In this document: positions 16,112 through 25,308 of the stretch, piece after piece | Layout of the letters: each line of letters opens with the position of its first letter | How positions within the stretch are numbered: position 1 is the stretch's first letter | Origin: Cerasicoccus frondis | GTDB lineage: Bacteria > Verrucomicrobiota > Verrucomicrobiia > Opitutales > Cerasicoccaceae | Reading direction: 5' to 3' | DNA: 64,000 nt | Assembly: GCA_031296915.1 (NCBI GenBank) | Contig: JAVDPC010000030.1 | Span: 1-64,000 of the forward strand | Translations under genes and position numbers: made by a program | The notes under the pieces: model-generated | The model's database searches: none | What the model saw: only the letters and a program-made list of their open reading frames with translations | What the model was told of the DNA's origin: nothing

Positions 16112-19100
16112 TGAATCCGATTTTTCGCTTTTTTAGTTCGCTCTTACTGACGGTTGTCCTGCTGGCGCTGTCGATCGTTCTGGTGTTCTTTGGCACGCTG
16201 GATCAGGTGCAATGGGGCATCAATCACACGCAGAAGCTTTACTTTGAAAGCTGGTATGTGCTCTCGCCCGTGGTCTCGCTAATTAAAGTGTTTACGGCGC
16301 AGCAGTTCGACCCGGAACTGGCGCATATCCGATTCCCGTTGCCGGGCGGCTTTACGCTGGGCGCCTTGCTGTTGATCAACTTGATGTGCGCGCATTTCCG
16401 CTATTTTAAAGCGAGCTGGAAAAAGAGCGGCATCGCTGTCCTGCACTTTGGCGTGCTGCTGCTGATCGTTAGCGGCTTCACGACCAGCATGCTTCAGCAG
16501 GAAAGCCAGATGAGTCTCGATGAAGGCGGTGCGCCGGTCAATTTCTCCACCGACTTCCGTAACCAGGAGATTGTGCTCATCGACAAATCGGCCGAAAGCG
16601 AAGACACGGTGACCGCAGTGCCCTTTGCGCTGGCGCTCGACCAGGAAACGCTCCAACTGCCCAATGGCTTCACGCTGAACATCATCGCCGCCGTCAAAAA
16701 TGGCGGCATGGGCATGCGGATGAACTTGCTGGGCGAATACGAAAATTTTGCCTCCATGGCAGGGCAACCCGGCGCCCCGAAAATGGACGAAGCGCAATTC
16801 CGCCAAGTCAGCAATTCGGTTACCAGCTTGCGTGATCCCAATGTCGTCATGCTGGCGATGGATGGCACGCCGATGGTCAATGCAGAGCATCTCAATTTGC
16901 AGGGGTTCGCGCCCCGGATGGACGGCGTGGTCATCGAGCACCCGCCAACCTACAAAGAGGACGAGGCGAACATGGCGGCCGCCGCAGTGCAGGTCGTTGC
17001 CCCCAACGGTGAAACGCTGGGCACGTGGTTGCTGAGCGCCGGTTTGGGGCCGGAGTTTCCGGCCCAGGGCTTCGAATACGACGGCAGGCGTTACGATCTA
17101 TCCCTGCGCTTTGAGCGCACGTATTTTCCATTCACGCTGCAGCTAAAGGACTTCAAGCATGACGTTTATCCGGGAACGCAGATCCCCAAGAATTTCTCCA
17201 GCGACGTCATCATCGACAATCCGCAAACGGGCGAAAACCGCCCCACGCTGATCTACATGAACAACCCGCTGCGCTACGAGGGATACACGTTTTTTCAAGC
17301 CAGCTTCGCCAACGAAGACACGACCTCGATTTTGCAGGTCGTGAGTAATGCGACGTGGTGGCTGCCATACCTGGCGATCACCCTCGTCGGCTTTGGCATG
17401 ACGATGCAGTTTGGCTTGAGCCTGATGCGGTTTGCCGACCGCAAGTCTGTTCGCAAGAGCAAGGTGAAAGATGAGGAAGATGAGCCAGAAACTTTGGGCG
17501 GAGTCTTGATTCCCGGCGCGTTTTTGCTGCTTGGATTGCTGATCACGCTGTCCGGCTTTTTCCAGCGTTCGAAGTCGGAATTCGACGTGCAGGCATTCGC
17601 CGAGTTACCCGTCCAGACGGGTGGGCGTCTCATGCCGCTGGATTCGGTTGCGCGCAATTCGCTGCGGATTATCCGCGGGCGTCAGAATGTGCGCCTTGAA
17701 GACGGCCAGAAGCTCAACGCCAGCGAGTGGCTGCTCGATTTATCCTACAAGCCGCAGGAGGCGGATGATTATCCGGTGTTCCGCATCGTGAACCCCGAAG
17801 TGTTGGGTTTGTTCGGCTGGCAGCAGGAGGAGCGTAAGTATTTCTCCTGGAATGAGTTGAGCCCGCAATTTTCGATGTTGGCCGAACTTGCGCGCCAGGT
17901 TCCGGAGGCCGAGCCGCAACGCACGCCATTTCACAAGGCTTTGCTCAAGCTAACGAATGCGCTCACGCTTTACAATTCGCTCGGGCACTCGCTGAATCCC
18001 GGTGAAGATTATAAATTCTGGCCGGAAATCGCCGGTCCCGGGGGAGAGGCGCTCCAGAACCGTGAGCAAGGCAAACCCTTCAGCGAAGCTGCGCTGGGGC
18101 CCTTTATTGCGATGGCGGATTACTACATGCGCTTGGCGAATACGGCTGACCTGGGGCTGACGAAGCCACCGGCGACCAGTGCGAGCAACGCCTGGCTGAA
18201 CATTGGCGAAGGCATGTTTATGACGATCCAGAGCGGCACGCTTAACCCCGTGGTGGCCGGTTACGGCGCGGTGGGCGACGCATACCGAACTGACAACCCC
18301 GAGGCATTTGCCAGCGCGGTGGCGGGCATACATGAACATTTGGCGCAGGAGGTGGATTTGGGGCGCGTGCGTTTCGAGGAATTCTTTAACGTGATGCAGC
18401 CGTTCTACTACACGATTGTGATTTACGTGCTGATTTTCGCCCTGGTCTGCGCGAGCTGGTTGAAATGGGCCGCGCCTTTGCAGCGAGCGGCGTTTTGGCT
18501 GCTGATTCTGGCGCTCGTCGTGCACACGTTTGGCCTCTTTGCGCGAATGTACATTCAGGGAAGGCCGCCGGTCACGAACCTTTACTCGTCTGCTATTTTT
18601 GTGGGCTGGGTGGCGATCATTCTGGGCGTTGTCCTGGAGCGGATTCACCGTAACGGGGTAGGCAGTTTTGTGGCGTCGCTGATTGGTTTTTCGACGCTGA
18701 TTATTGCCCATAATCTTGCATTGACCGGGGATACGCTGGAGATGATGCGCGCCGTGCTCGATGACAACTTCTGGTTGGCGACCCACGTGGTGATCATCAC
18801 CGCAGGCTACGGCGCCGTCTTCCTCGCCGGCGCGCTGGGCTTGGTCTACATTATCCTTGGGCTGGTGACGCGTTTGCTGGACAAGCCTTTGGGCAAGACG
18901 CTCTACGGAATGGCATACGGAATCACCTGTTTCGGGCTGTTGTTCAGCTTTGTCGGAACGATGCTGGGCGGTATCTGGGCTGACCAGAGTTGGGGGCGTT
19001 TTTGGGGCTGGGACCCGAAGGAGAACGGCGCCTTGATCATTGTTTTATGGGGGGCGCTGATGCTGCATGCTCGTTGGGGCGGCTTGGTCCGCGAGCGAGG

Positions 19101-19317
19101 CTTTATGGTGCTTGCCGTGGGGGGAAATATCGTGACTGCCTGGAGTTGGTTCGGCACGAATTTGCTGGGCATCGGTTTGCACTCTTACGGCTTCCTCAGC
19201 GCAGCCTTCACTGCCTTGAAATATTTCTGGGGCAGCCAGGTTCTAATCATTGCGCTTGGGCTGATTCCCCTTAATCTGTGGTTAAGTTCAAAATTATGGA
19301 AAAAAGAATCGGACTGA
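16111..19317 (+). CDS. ccsBA: Fused cytochrome c biogenesis protein CcsBA (ResB-ResC)
   Basis: This 1068-aa membrane protein joins the system II haem-export and attachment partners. Residues 1 to about 430 are ResB/CcsB-like: hydrophobic segments, a large periplasmic domain, and RYEGYTFFQASF before the next membrane segment. A linker and a further periplasmic region follow. The C-terminal third is CcsA/ResC-like, with RPPVTNLYSSAIF and the haem-binding tryptophan-rich WWD signature SWGRFWGWDPKENGALI (about residues 958-974), flanked by membrane segments. Fused CcsBA is known in epsilonproteobacteria and Bacteroidota and can work alone. The lipoprotein gene upstream and two tiny lipoprotein genes downstream share the operon. 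It would mature the dihaem cytochrome encoded at 20341. Confidence 0.94.
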   Translation: MNPIFRFFSSLLLTVVLLALSIVLVFFGTLDQVQWGINHTQKLYFESWYVLSPVVSLIKVFTAQQFDPELAHIRFPLPGGFTLGALLLINLMCAHFRYFKASWKKSGIAVLHFGVLLLIVSGFTTSMLQQESQMSLDEGGAPVNFSTDFRNQEIVLIDKSAESEDTVTAVPFALALDQETLQLPNGFTLNIIAAVKNGGMGMRMNLLGEYENFASMAGQPGAPKMDEAQFRQVSNSVTSLRDPNVVMLAMDGTPMVNAEHLNLQGFAPRMDGVVIEHPPTYKEDEANMAAAAVQVVAPNGETLGTWLLSAGLGPEFPAQGFEYDGRRYDLSLRFERTYFPFTLQLKDFKHDVYPGTQIPKNFSSDVIIDNPQTGENRPTLIYMNNPLRYEGYTFFQASFANEDTTSILQVVSNATWWLPYLAITLVGFGMTMQFGLSLMRFADRKSVRKSKVKDEEDEPETLGGVLIPGAFLLLGLLITLSGFFQRSKSEFDVQAFAELPVQTGGRLMPLDSVARNSLRIIRGRQNVRLEDGQKLNASEWLLDLSYKPQEADDYPVFRIVNPEVLGLFGWQQEERKYFSWNELSPQFSMLAELARQVPEAEPQRTPFHKALLKLTNALTLYNSLGHSLNPGEDYKFWPEIAGPGGEALQNREQGKPFSEAALGPFIAMADYYMRLANTADLGLTKPPATSASNAWLNIGEGMFMTIQSGTLNPVVAGYGAVGDAYRTDNPEAFASAVAGIHEHLAQEVDLGRVRFEEFFNVMQPFYYTIVIYVLIFALVCASWLKWAAPLQRAAFWLLILALVVHTFGLFARMYIQGRPPVTNLYSSAIFVGWVAIILGVVLERIHRNGVGSFVASLIGFSTLIIAHNLALTGDTLEMMRAVLDDNFWLATHVVIITAGYGAVFLAGALGLVYIILGLVTRLLDKPLGKTLYGMAYGITCFGLLFSFVGTMLGGIWADQSWGRFWGWDPKENGALIIVLWGALMLHARWGGLVRERGFMVLAVGGNIVTAWSWFGTNLLGIGLHSYGFLSAAFTALKYFWGSQVLIIALGLIPLNLWLSSKLWKKESD

Positions 19318-19454
19318 TTGCCGCCCTCTTGACCACATTGATTTTTACTGCCTGTGAAACTGCTTCGTCGCCTTCGGACGCTGAGCAGCGGGAACATGTG
19401 CTGAAAATGGAGCAGCAGCGGCAGGAATATCAACCCGAAGCTCCCGGTAATTAA
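19296..19454 (+). CDS. 52-aa small lipoprotein
   Basis: A frame shorter than usual gene-calling limits begins inside the end of ccsBA (22-bp overlap) and encodes MEKRIGLIAALLTTLIFTAC as signal and lipobox, with the cysteine at position 20. The mature part is only 32 residues, charged and helical (DAEQREHVLKMEQQRQEYQ). The overlap implies coupling to ccsBA. A second lipoprotein of the same style follows 15 bp later. Function is unknown. Confidence 0.7.
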   Translation: MEKRIGLIAALLTTLIFTACETASSPSDAEQREHVLKMEQQRQEYQPEAPGN

Positions 19455-19469
19455 TAGGTAACACCAACG

Positions 19470-19679
19470 ATGAAAACTATACGTATCAAATTGGCGATCG
19501 CGGCGGCTCTGAGCGGCATTTCTTTGGTGGGTTGCCAGTCGACTCCAATCACGCCTGAGGAAAAAGCCGCCTATCAAAAAGATGAGGCAGTTTTGCAGTA
19601 CGAGGATCAACAGCAGGCCAACGAAATGGAGTATTTAAGCGGTGATGGGATGGAAGATGGGCGTGAATTAAATCCTTAG
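19470..19679 (+). CDS. 69-aa small lipoprotein
   Basis: The N-terminus MKTIRIKLAIAAALSGISLV ends in the lipobox SLVGC, so the mature protein is about 48 residues, anchored by lipid. It is acidic and glutamine-rich (EKAAYQKDEAVLQYEDQQQ), likely helical, like the preceding 52-aa lipoprotein. The two may be diverged duplicates or partners. It ends the ccsBA operon, just before a weak terminator-like stem at 19806. Confidence 0.8.
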   Translation: MKTIRIKLAIAAALSGISLVGCQSTPITPEEKAAYQKDEAVLQYEDQQQANEMEYLSGDGMEDGRELNP

Positions 19680-19805
19680 GATTCAGCCATTTTAAAAGAA
19701 ATTAGGCATAAATACCTAGAGCTGCCTGGGTGAATCAATTAGTTCTCAGGCACTGACTACATTTTTTTGACGACTTATGTTAAAAAACGTCATTTTCGAA
19801 AAAAA

Positions 19806-19831
19806 AATGCTGCAAAAGCATTATCTTTTCC
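19806..19831 (+). terminator. Weak terminator-like stem after the lipoproteins
   Basis: AATGCT and AGCATT form a 6-bp stem around GCAAA, preceded by a run of A and followed by ATCTTTTCC. The stem is short, so the call is tentative. Confidence 0.35.
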
Positions 19832-19863
19832 GGAACATGTCGTATATATTATTGACGATATAA

Positions 19864-19950
19864 GTGTTGGGTAAAACCAACCTTTCAGTCAGTAGTAGCA
19901 GTAGTAGTAGTAGTAGCAGCCAGTCCCCGTCCCAGAAATGGGCGGGGACT
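19864..19950 (+). promoter_or_regulatory. Serine-codon run followed by a strong GC hairpin
   Basis: From a GTG at 19864 one frame reads ten consecutive serine codons (AGT/AGC, 19891-19920). It is followed directly by GTCCCCG(T)CCC-AGAAAT-GGGCGGGGAC, a 10-bp GC stem with one bulged T. The arrangement resembles an amino-acid attenuator, but there is no T-tract after the stem and no Shine-Dalgarno before the GTG. The next gene is 390 bp away behind the second mobile element. A plain AGT microsatellite next to a hairpin is the alternative. Confidence 0.35.
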
Positions 19951-20020
19951 ATCTGTGTACGGAATAGCCGGAGGGTAATTCTTGTCAAAAATGTTCAATA
20001 TAGAAGGGAATATGTCCCGC

Positions 20021-20293
20021 TAGAGCACTTTTCATCTAGATTGGCCGAGTCAGGCCGCAGTGATTTTTCGTGTCCAGCAAGGCGGCTTGAGCGTCGCAGG
20101 CTGGAAGCCTGTGAGCGAAAAGCCAACAACGCTGGCGCGGAAAAGCACTCGGTTTAGGACTTGGGGCCAGATTGGAAGTTCGCGGCGTTGGCATTTCAAT
20201 CACGGGCTTCCAGCCCGCTCAATCAAAGCCGCCTTGCGCTGCATCCAATCTCTACCCCACCTGACTCGGCCAATCTAGATGAAAAGTGCTCTA
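20021..20293. mobile_element. 273-bp non-autonomous TA-flanked palindromic element, copy 2
   Basis: This copy differs from copy 1 (6281-6552) by one extra base and three substitutions. Its terminal inverted repeats extend to 34 bp because the GAGTCAGG next to the left end is intact. Two of the substitutions (G20089 and C20220 against A6348 and T6479) pair with each other in the folded element. It is inserted 47 bp upstream of the PQQ-dehydrogenase start, so it must lie in or next to that gene's promoter or leader. Confidence 0.85.
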
Positions 20294-20340
20294 ATATTTT
20301 TTCTTGGAATACAATGGTGGCTTTGAGACACTGGTATTGA

Positions 20341-22962
20341 ATGTTGAGAACTATCATTGGTTTGCTCAATCTGAGCTTCGCTGCGTTCCCCCTTGGCGCC
20401 GAAATTGTTGAAGCAGATCTGAATTTGCCCTCAAGCAATACGTCGCCCTACACATTGGAGAATGCTTTTCCGGGACTGAGCTTTGTTGATCCCATATCCA
20501 TCACGACTGCGCCAGGGGAGACTGATCGTATCTTTGTCGGCGAAAAAGGCGGAAAATTATGGGTTGTTAATGATCTGAACACGGGCGAAGTCACTCAGGA
20601 GTTATTTCTATCCGTCAAAAATATTCAAAATGCTTGGGAGTCTGGATTGCTTGGAGTCGCTTTTCATCCTGATTTTGCGAACAACGGCTACTTTTACGTA
20701 TATTACACGCCTAAGTATGACACAGAAGAGGGACGGATTCGTTACAATCGGCTTTCGCGATTCCAAGTATCCGCTGAAAACCCTAATATAGCTGATCCTG
20801 ATAGTGAGCAAATGCTGATAAACCAATTGGATCAGAGTATCTTTCATAATGCAGGCGACTTGCATTTTGGCAGTGACGGATATCTCTACTTTACTAACGG
20901 CGATGGAGGAGGTGCGGATGATAGTTTGGATGTCGCTCAGCGATTGGATCTGGATTACTTCGCCGGGATATTCCGGATTGATGTAGACCGCTTGCCTGGC
21001 AATCTTGAACCGAATCCTCACCCGAGCGTTGTGCTTGACCCCGATACTGGAAAGGCGAGGTATGCGATACCAGCGGACAATCCCTGGGTGGGGGCGACAG
21101 AATTCAATGGTGAGCCGGTTGACCCGGAAAATGTTGTCATGGAGTATTTTGCCATTGGGCTGAGGAATCCCTTTCGCTTTTGGATCGATGATGCAACTGG
21201 CTATATTTGGATAGGGGACGTTGGGCAATATGCTCAGGAAGAGATAAACATCGCGCAAGGAGGCGAAAACTTTGGTTGGGCCTTTCGCGAGGGTTTTTTA
21301 GATGGTCCTAAAATAGACGAACAACCCGAGGGCTTTGTTGAGACTCCCCCCATCCACATTTATCCGCGTAATGAGGGGCGAGCAGTCATTGGTGGCCTGT
21401 TGTATCGCGAGGATTTTTACCCTGAGCTTACGGGCGCCTATATTTTTGGAGATTACGTGTCTGGTCGAATTTGGGGGCTTCGCTACAACGGTAACACCGT
21501 TACCCGTGAGCTACTGACACAGCAGACATCCCTTACCGAGTTCGATCTGCATCCACAGACTGGCGAGATTCTAATCAGCATACGTGATAGTGGCCAAGTC
21601 ATGAAGCTGGTGCGAAATGACACCACTGAAGAGTTGCCAGCGCTCTTATCCGATACGGGGGCATTTAGTTCGCTGGAGGATTTAACGCCTACTGCTGGCG
21701 TTATTGCCTACGAGCCGAATGTCAGCTTTTGGTCCGACCATGCGATTAAGCAGCGTTGGTTTGCTTTGGCGGGAGACGAGCCCATTGAATACTCGTTGAA
21801 CGAAGGCTGGTCTGCTCCGGCTGGCGCGGTGTGGATTAAGCACTTTGAATTGGAATTGGAGCGGGGGAATCCCGATTCGCGTCAAAGAATTGAAACGCGC
21901 TTCCTGGTTAAAACCGATGACGGCGCTTATGGCGTGGCTTATCGATGGAATGAGGCGGGGACCGAGGCCACTCTGGTTGACGCCGAGGGCGTTGATATCG
22001 CGCTGGATATTGTGAATGAGGACGGATTGGATCAAACGCAGCTCTGGCACATACCCAGTCGCTCGGAATGCATGCAGTGCCATAGTGCGGTGTCGGGTTA
22101 TGCATTGAGCTTTAATGCGCGACAGCTGAATCGCGAGGCGGACTTTAACGGACAGTATCAAAATGTTTTAGCTGCTTTGGGTGAGATGGGATACTTGGAA
22201 GGCGGTCCGGAGGAGAATGCAGTTAAGTACATACCGGCTTATGCGGCAATTGATGACGAATCCCAAAGCCTGGAATTCCGTGCGCGTAGTTATCTAGCGG
22301 TTAACTGCGCACAATGCCATCAGCCAGGCGGGCCTGCAATTTCAGAAATTGATTTACGGCCTCAGTTGACTCTGCGTGAAACCGGCGTCTTGAACGCTGT
22401 GCCTGGCAACGATGCAGGGGGCAACAGCAATCCGCATAACCGGATCGTTGTGCCGGGTGATCCCGATCTTTCAGTTTTACTGCAGCGGATGTGCGCTTGT
22501 AGCGGATTTACGCGGATGCCGCCTCTTGCCTCCAATGAAATCGATGAGGCCGGAGTCGCGCTGGTTCGAGAGTGGATCGAAAACCTGAGTGCTCAAACCT
22601 ATGAGGATTGGGCTGCACTGCATTTTCCTGACAATGCTGAGTCTGCTGATCCAGATGCTGACGTCGACCAGGATGGCTTTAGCAATGAGTTTGAATTCCT
22701 GCTGGGATCCAATCCAAATCAGTATCTGGATGCCTGGCGCCCGGAGTTGCTCTGGTCTGATGGACAAGTATCACTGGTCTATCAGACTGTTCCCCATACT
22801 CCCTTGTTGATCGAGAAATCGACGGATCTGTCTAACTGGGAGCTCTGGGAAGATGGACCTCAGTCGCTGATCTCGGATGATGATTCGGTTCTACACGAGC
22901 AAGAGGTTGATGGCAGTGAACCGGTTTTTCTGCGATTCGTATTTCCTACGACTGGAGAGTAG
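20341..22962 (+). CDS. PQQ-type sugar dehydrogenase fused to dihaem cytochrome (SO_2930-like) with C-terminal calcium-binding tail
   Basis: The 873-aa product has a signal peptide (MLRTIIGLLNLSFAAFPLGA). Residues about 20-430 form a glucose/sorbosone dehydrogenase-type beta-propeller, with LGVAFHPDFANNGYFYVYYT, GDLHFGSDGYLYFTNGDGGG and NPFRFWIDDATG. Residues about 430-745 match the SO_2930-type dihaem region, from YEPNVSFWSDHAIKQRWFAL onward, with haem motifs CMQCH near 577 and CAQCH near 656. The tail DADVDQDGFSNEFEFLLGSN is a thrombospondin-3/EF-like calcium motif common in verrucomicrobial secreted proteins. It probably oxidises a sugar or aldehyde in the periplasm and passes electrons to its own haems. 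The mobile element lies just upstream. Cytochrome maturation would depend on CcsBA. Confidence 0.88.
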   Translation: MLRTIIGLLNLSFAAFPLGAEIVEADLNLPSSNTSPYTLENAFPGLSFVDPISITTAPGETDRIFVGEKGGKLWVVNDLNTGEVTQELFLSVKNIQNAWESGLLGVAFHPDFANNGYFYVYYTPKYDTEEGRIRYNRLSRFQVSAENPNIADPDSEQMLINQLDQSIFHNAGDLHFGSDGYLYFTNGDGGGADDSLDVAQRLDLDYFAGIFRIDVDRLPGNLEPNPHPSVVLDPDTGKARYAIPADNPWVGATEFNGEPVDPENVVMEYFAIGLRNPFRFWIDDATGYIWIGDVGQYAQEEINIAQGGENFGWAFREGFLDGPKIDEQPEGFVETPPIHIYPRNEGRAVIGGLLYREDFYPELTGAYIFGDYVSGRIWGLRYNGNTVTRELLTQQTSLTEFDLHPQTGEILISIRDSGQVMKLVRNDTTEELPALLSDTGAFSSLEDLTPTAGVIAYEPNVSFWSDHAIKQRWFALAGDEPIEYSLNEGWSAPAGAVWIKHFELELERGNPDSRQRIETRFLVKTDDGAYGVAYRWNEAGTEATLVDAEGVDIALDIVNEDGLDQTQLWHIPSRSECMQCHSAVSGYALSFNARQLNREADFNGQYQNVLAALGEMGYLEGGPEENAVKYIPAYAAIDDESQSLEFRARSYLAVNCAQCHQPGGPAISEIDLRPQLTLRETGVLNAVPGNDAGGNSNPHNRIVVPGDPDLSVLLQRMCACSGFTRMPPLASNEIDEAGVALVREWIENLSAQTYEDWAALHFPDNAESADPDADVDQDGFSNEFEFLLGSNPNQYLDAWRPELLWSDGQVSLVYQTVPHTPLLIEKSTDLSNWELWEDGPQSLISDDDSVLHEQEVDGSEPVFLRFVFPTTGE

Positions 22963-23147
22963 TTTCCTCCTTTAAGAGTTTTTTATTTGAGGAAAGACCC
23001 CGCGAGTTCAGCTCTCTGACCAGCTGTTTGCGGGCGTTAATTTATGGTTAATCTTCCAGGGTGTATAATTGGGCGAAAATAACCTAGCGTGAGGCCCGGA
23101 TGATGCGCGGTTGCAACTAATTGGGGGTTACGCAGCAAAAAACCGTT

Positions 23148-23816
23148 ATGAAAATACTTGCTGTCGAAGATGAAAGTAAGATCGCGGACTTCATCCGCTT
23201 GGGCTTGGAGGCAGAAGGCCACTCCATTGACTTGGTCCACACCGGTAGGCAGGGGCTCGCTCAAGCGCGTGAGCAGAGCTATGACGCAGTCGTGCTCGAC
23301 ATTATGTTGCCAGAGAAAGATGGCCTCGACGTATTGCGCGCCATGCGTTGCGAAGGGTTGAATATGCCGGTTATCTTGGTCACTGCGCGCAGCAATGTAG
23401 AGGATCGTGTGGAAGGGCTCAAGCTCGGCGCTGATGATTACCTGGTGAAGCCCTTCTATGTTGAAGAGTTGGCCGCCCGGCTGATGGCGGTGAGTCGTCG
23501 GACTTCGGGCGAGCACTTGAACCTCCGGCAGTATGGAGACTTGAAACTTAATCTGGCGACCAGGGAAGTGCGCTGGGCTGATCAGGTGGTCGAGCTTACT
23601 GCGCGCGAATTCAACATGCTGGAGTATTTCATGCGAACGCCAGGGCGAGTTTATACCCGGCCGCAGATCTTGGAGCATGTTTGGCAGTATCACTTTGATC
23701 CTGGCACGAACTTGGTCGACGTCTACATTAAGCGACTGCGGCAAAAGCTAACCGAAGAAGGCGCGCCACCCTGCATTGAAACCGTGCGTGGCGTCGGGTA
23801 CCGGCTGGCTGCCTAG
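23148..23816 (+). CDS. OmpR/PhoB-family response regulator
   Basis: The receiver domain begins MKILAVEDESKIADFIRLGL, with phospho-acceptor Asp51 in VLDIMLPEKDG and the conserved lysine in YLVKPF near residue 103. A winged-helix DNA-binding domain follows (VELTAREFNMLEYFMRTPGR to TVRGVGYRL). The start at 23148 matches the family; the upstream in-frame codons from 23121 were rejected. The kinase gene follows 2 bp after the stop, so they form one operon. The closest families are CusR/CopR/QseB-like. The signal is unknown. Confidence 0.93.
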   Translation: MKILAVEDESKIADFIRLGLEAEGHSIDLVHTGRQGLAQAREQSYDAVVLDIMLPEKDGLDVLRAMRCEGLNMPVILVTARSNVEDRVEGLKLGADDYLVKPFYVEELAARLMAVSRRTSGEHLNLRQYGDLKLNLATREVRWADQVVELTAREFNMLEYFMRTPGRVYTRPQILEHVWQYHFDPGTNLVDVYIKRLRQKLTEEGAPPCIETVRGVGYRLAA

Positions 23817-23818
23817 CA

Positions 23819-25255
23819 ATGGCTTGGCTATGCTCATTTCGCTGGCGGGTTGCGCTGTTTAGCGCGCTGTTGATCTTGGTGATCGTCGGTGGCTTAGCCG
23901 CGACCTTGCGCTTTACAATGGAGGGGCTGCTGGTGGATAGCCTCGATGAAAAGCTCAAAACGCAGGCGGAGTATTTTCAGCCAGCATGCGATTACTTAAG
24001 CGAAGACCCCTACGATCTATGGGAGCGCCCGCTTCCTCCAATGCCACCTGCGGATGCATCTGCGGCGTTTTTAGTGTTTGATGAGGGGCTAATCTTACTA
24101 CAGCGCAGTGTTCCCGAAGAGTTGAACATTCGCATCGTATGGGAATTGATTGCGCGGCTGGAGTTTCCGGAGGCTAATACATTCAGTTTTGTGGATTACC
24201 CAGACAGTGAGTCCCAAGAGTGGCGGCTTGCTGTGGTGAAGCGCGACGGGCTTTTTTTTGTTTGGGCTGAGGAACAAGGCGCAGTGGCGGTGGCCTTGTC
24301 GAAGCTGGAACGCGCATTTTTAGGACTAATACCGATTGCGCTCATAACTGCAGTAGTAGGGGGCTGGGAAATTGGCCGCCGGACGCTGCGCCCGGTTCTC
24401 ACGCTTGCGGAGCGGATGCGGGAGATCGACGCCGCCGGGCTTGATCGGCGCATTAACGAAGCAGGCGCTACGTCGGAAATCCGTGAGCTCATCCGGAATC
24501 ATAACCGGATGCTGGACCGTTTGGAGAGTCAGTTTCACCAAGCTTCACGCTTCAGTGCAGATGCAGCGCACGAGTTGAACACGCCTTTGACGGTGATGCA
24601 AAGCGAAGTGGAGGCGCGTCTTCGCTGTGTGGAAGATTCACCTGCGGATCTGCGTTTCTGTGAAAGCCTGTTGACTGAAATCATGCGCTTGAAGGCGATG
24701 GGGCAGAAGCTCTTGCTGTTGGCTCGCTGTGATAATGGGCAAATGAAGATTGCTCCCAAGGAGATTAGCTTATCGGAGCTCGTCGTTGACTTATGGGAAG
24801 ACATTCCGCTGATCAATCCAGAGCTGGCTTATGAAGCCGAAATTTGCCCCGGTCTGATGGTGAATGCGGACGCTGATCTCTTGCGGTTGCTGGTGCAGAA
24901 TCTCCTGGTCAACGCAGTGCGCTACAATCAGCCAATGGGCTGGGTGCGCACTACTTTGCGACAGAGTGGCGAGGACGTGCAGTTAACGGTCGCAAATGCT
25001 TCACGCCCCATTGAGGAGGCGCAGGCAGGGCGTATTTTCGACCGGTTTTTCCGCGTGGATGCATCGCGAACCAGCGCCACTGGCGGCACTGGTCTGGGCC
25101 TTAGCCTGGCTCGTGAAATTGCCCAAGTGCATCAGGCAGAATTGAAACTTTCCCGGAATGGCGGGGGAGTCGTGGCGTTTAGTTTGCGCATGCCATGCAC
25201 ACGATTAGCTTCAATAAATCGACCAGCCTCTGGGCGCAGCATTTTGGTGAGGTAA
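23819..25255 (+). CDS. Sensor histidine kinase of the two-component pair
   Basis: The 478-aa protein has an N-terminal membrane segment (ALFSALLILVIVGGLAATL), a periplasmic sensor stretch of about 140 residues, a second membrane segment (FLGLIPIALITAVVGGW), a HAMP linker, and a HisKA domain with phospho-acceptor His251 in FSADAAHELNTPLTV. The ATPase domain has an N-box at LLVQNLLVNAVRYNQP, FDRFFRVD, and GGTGLGLSLA as G-box. It should phosphorylate the regulator encoded 2 bp upstream. The sensor region shows no recognised ligand-binding motif. Confidence 0.93.
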   Translation: MAWLCSFRWRVALFSALLILVIVGGLAATLRFTMEGLLVDSLDEKLKTQAEYFQPACDYLSEDPYDLWERPLPPMPPADASAAFLVFDEGLILLQRSVPEELNIRIVWELIARLEFPEANTFSFVDYPDSESQEWRLAVVKRDGLFFVWAEEQGAVAVALSKLERAFLGLIPIALITAVVGGWEIGRRTLRPVLTLAERMREIDAAGLDRRINEAGATSEIRELIRNHNRMLDRLESQFHQASRFSADAAHELNTPLTVMQSEVEARLRCVEDSPADLRFCESLLTEIMRLKAMGQKLLLLARCDNGQMKIAPKEISLSELVVDLWEDIPLINPELAYEAEICPGLMVNADADLLRLLVQNLLVNAVRYNQPMGWVRTTLRQSGEDVQLTVANASRPIEEAQAGRIFDRFFRVDASRTSATGGTGLGLSLAREIAQVHQAELKLSRNGGGVVAFSLRMPCTRLASINRPASGRSILVR

Positions 25256-25308
25256 ATTGCAGCGAATGATTGCCAGCGTGGGTGGCGTCTTCCATCTTGA
25301 AGATTGCC

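Noticed and set aside
19864..20157. Protein of 97 aa with a serine run
   Set aside because: It runs into the mobile element and lacks a ribosome-binding site; the first part may be a leader only.
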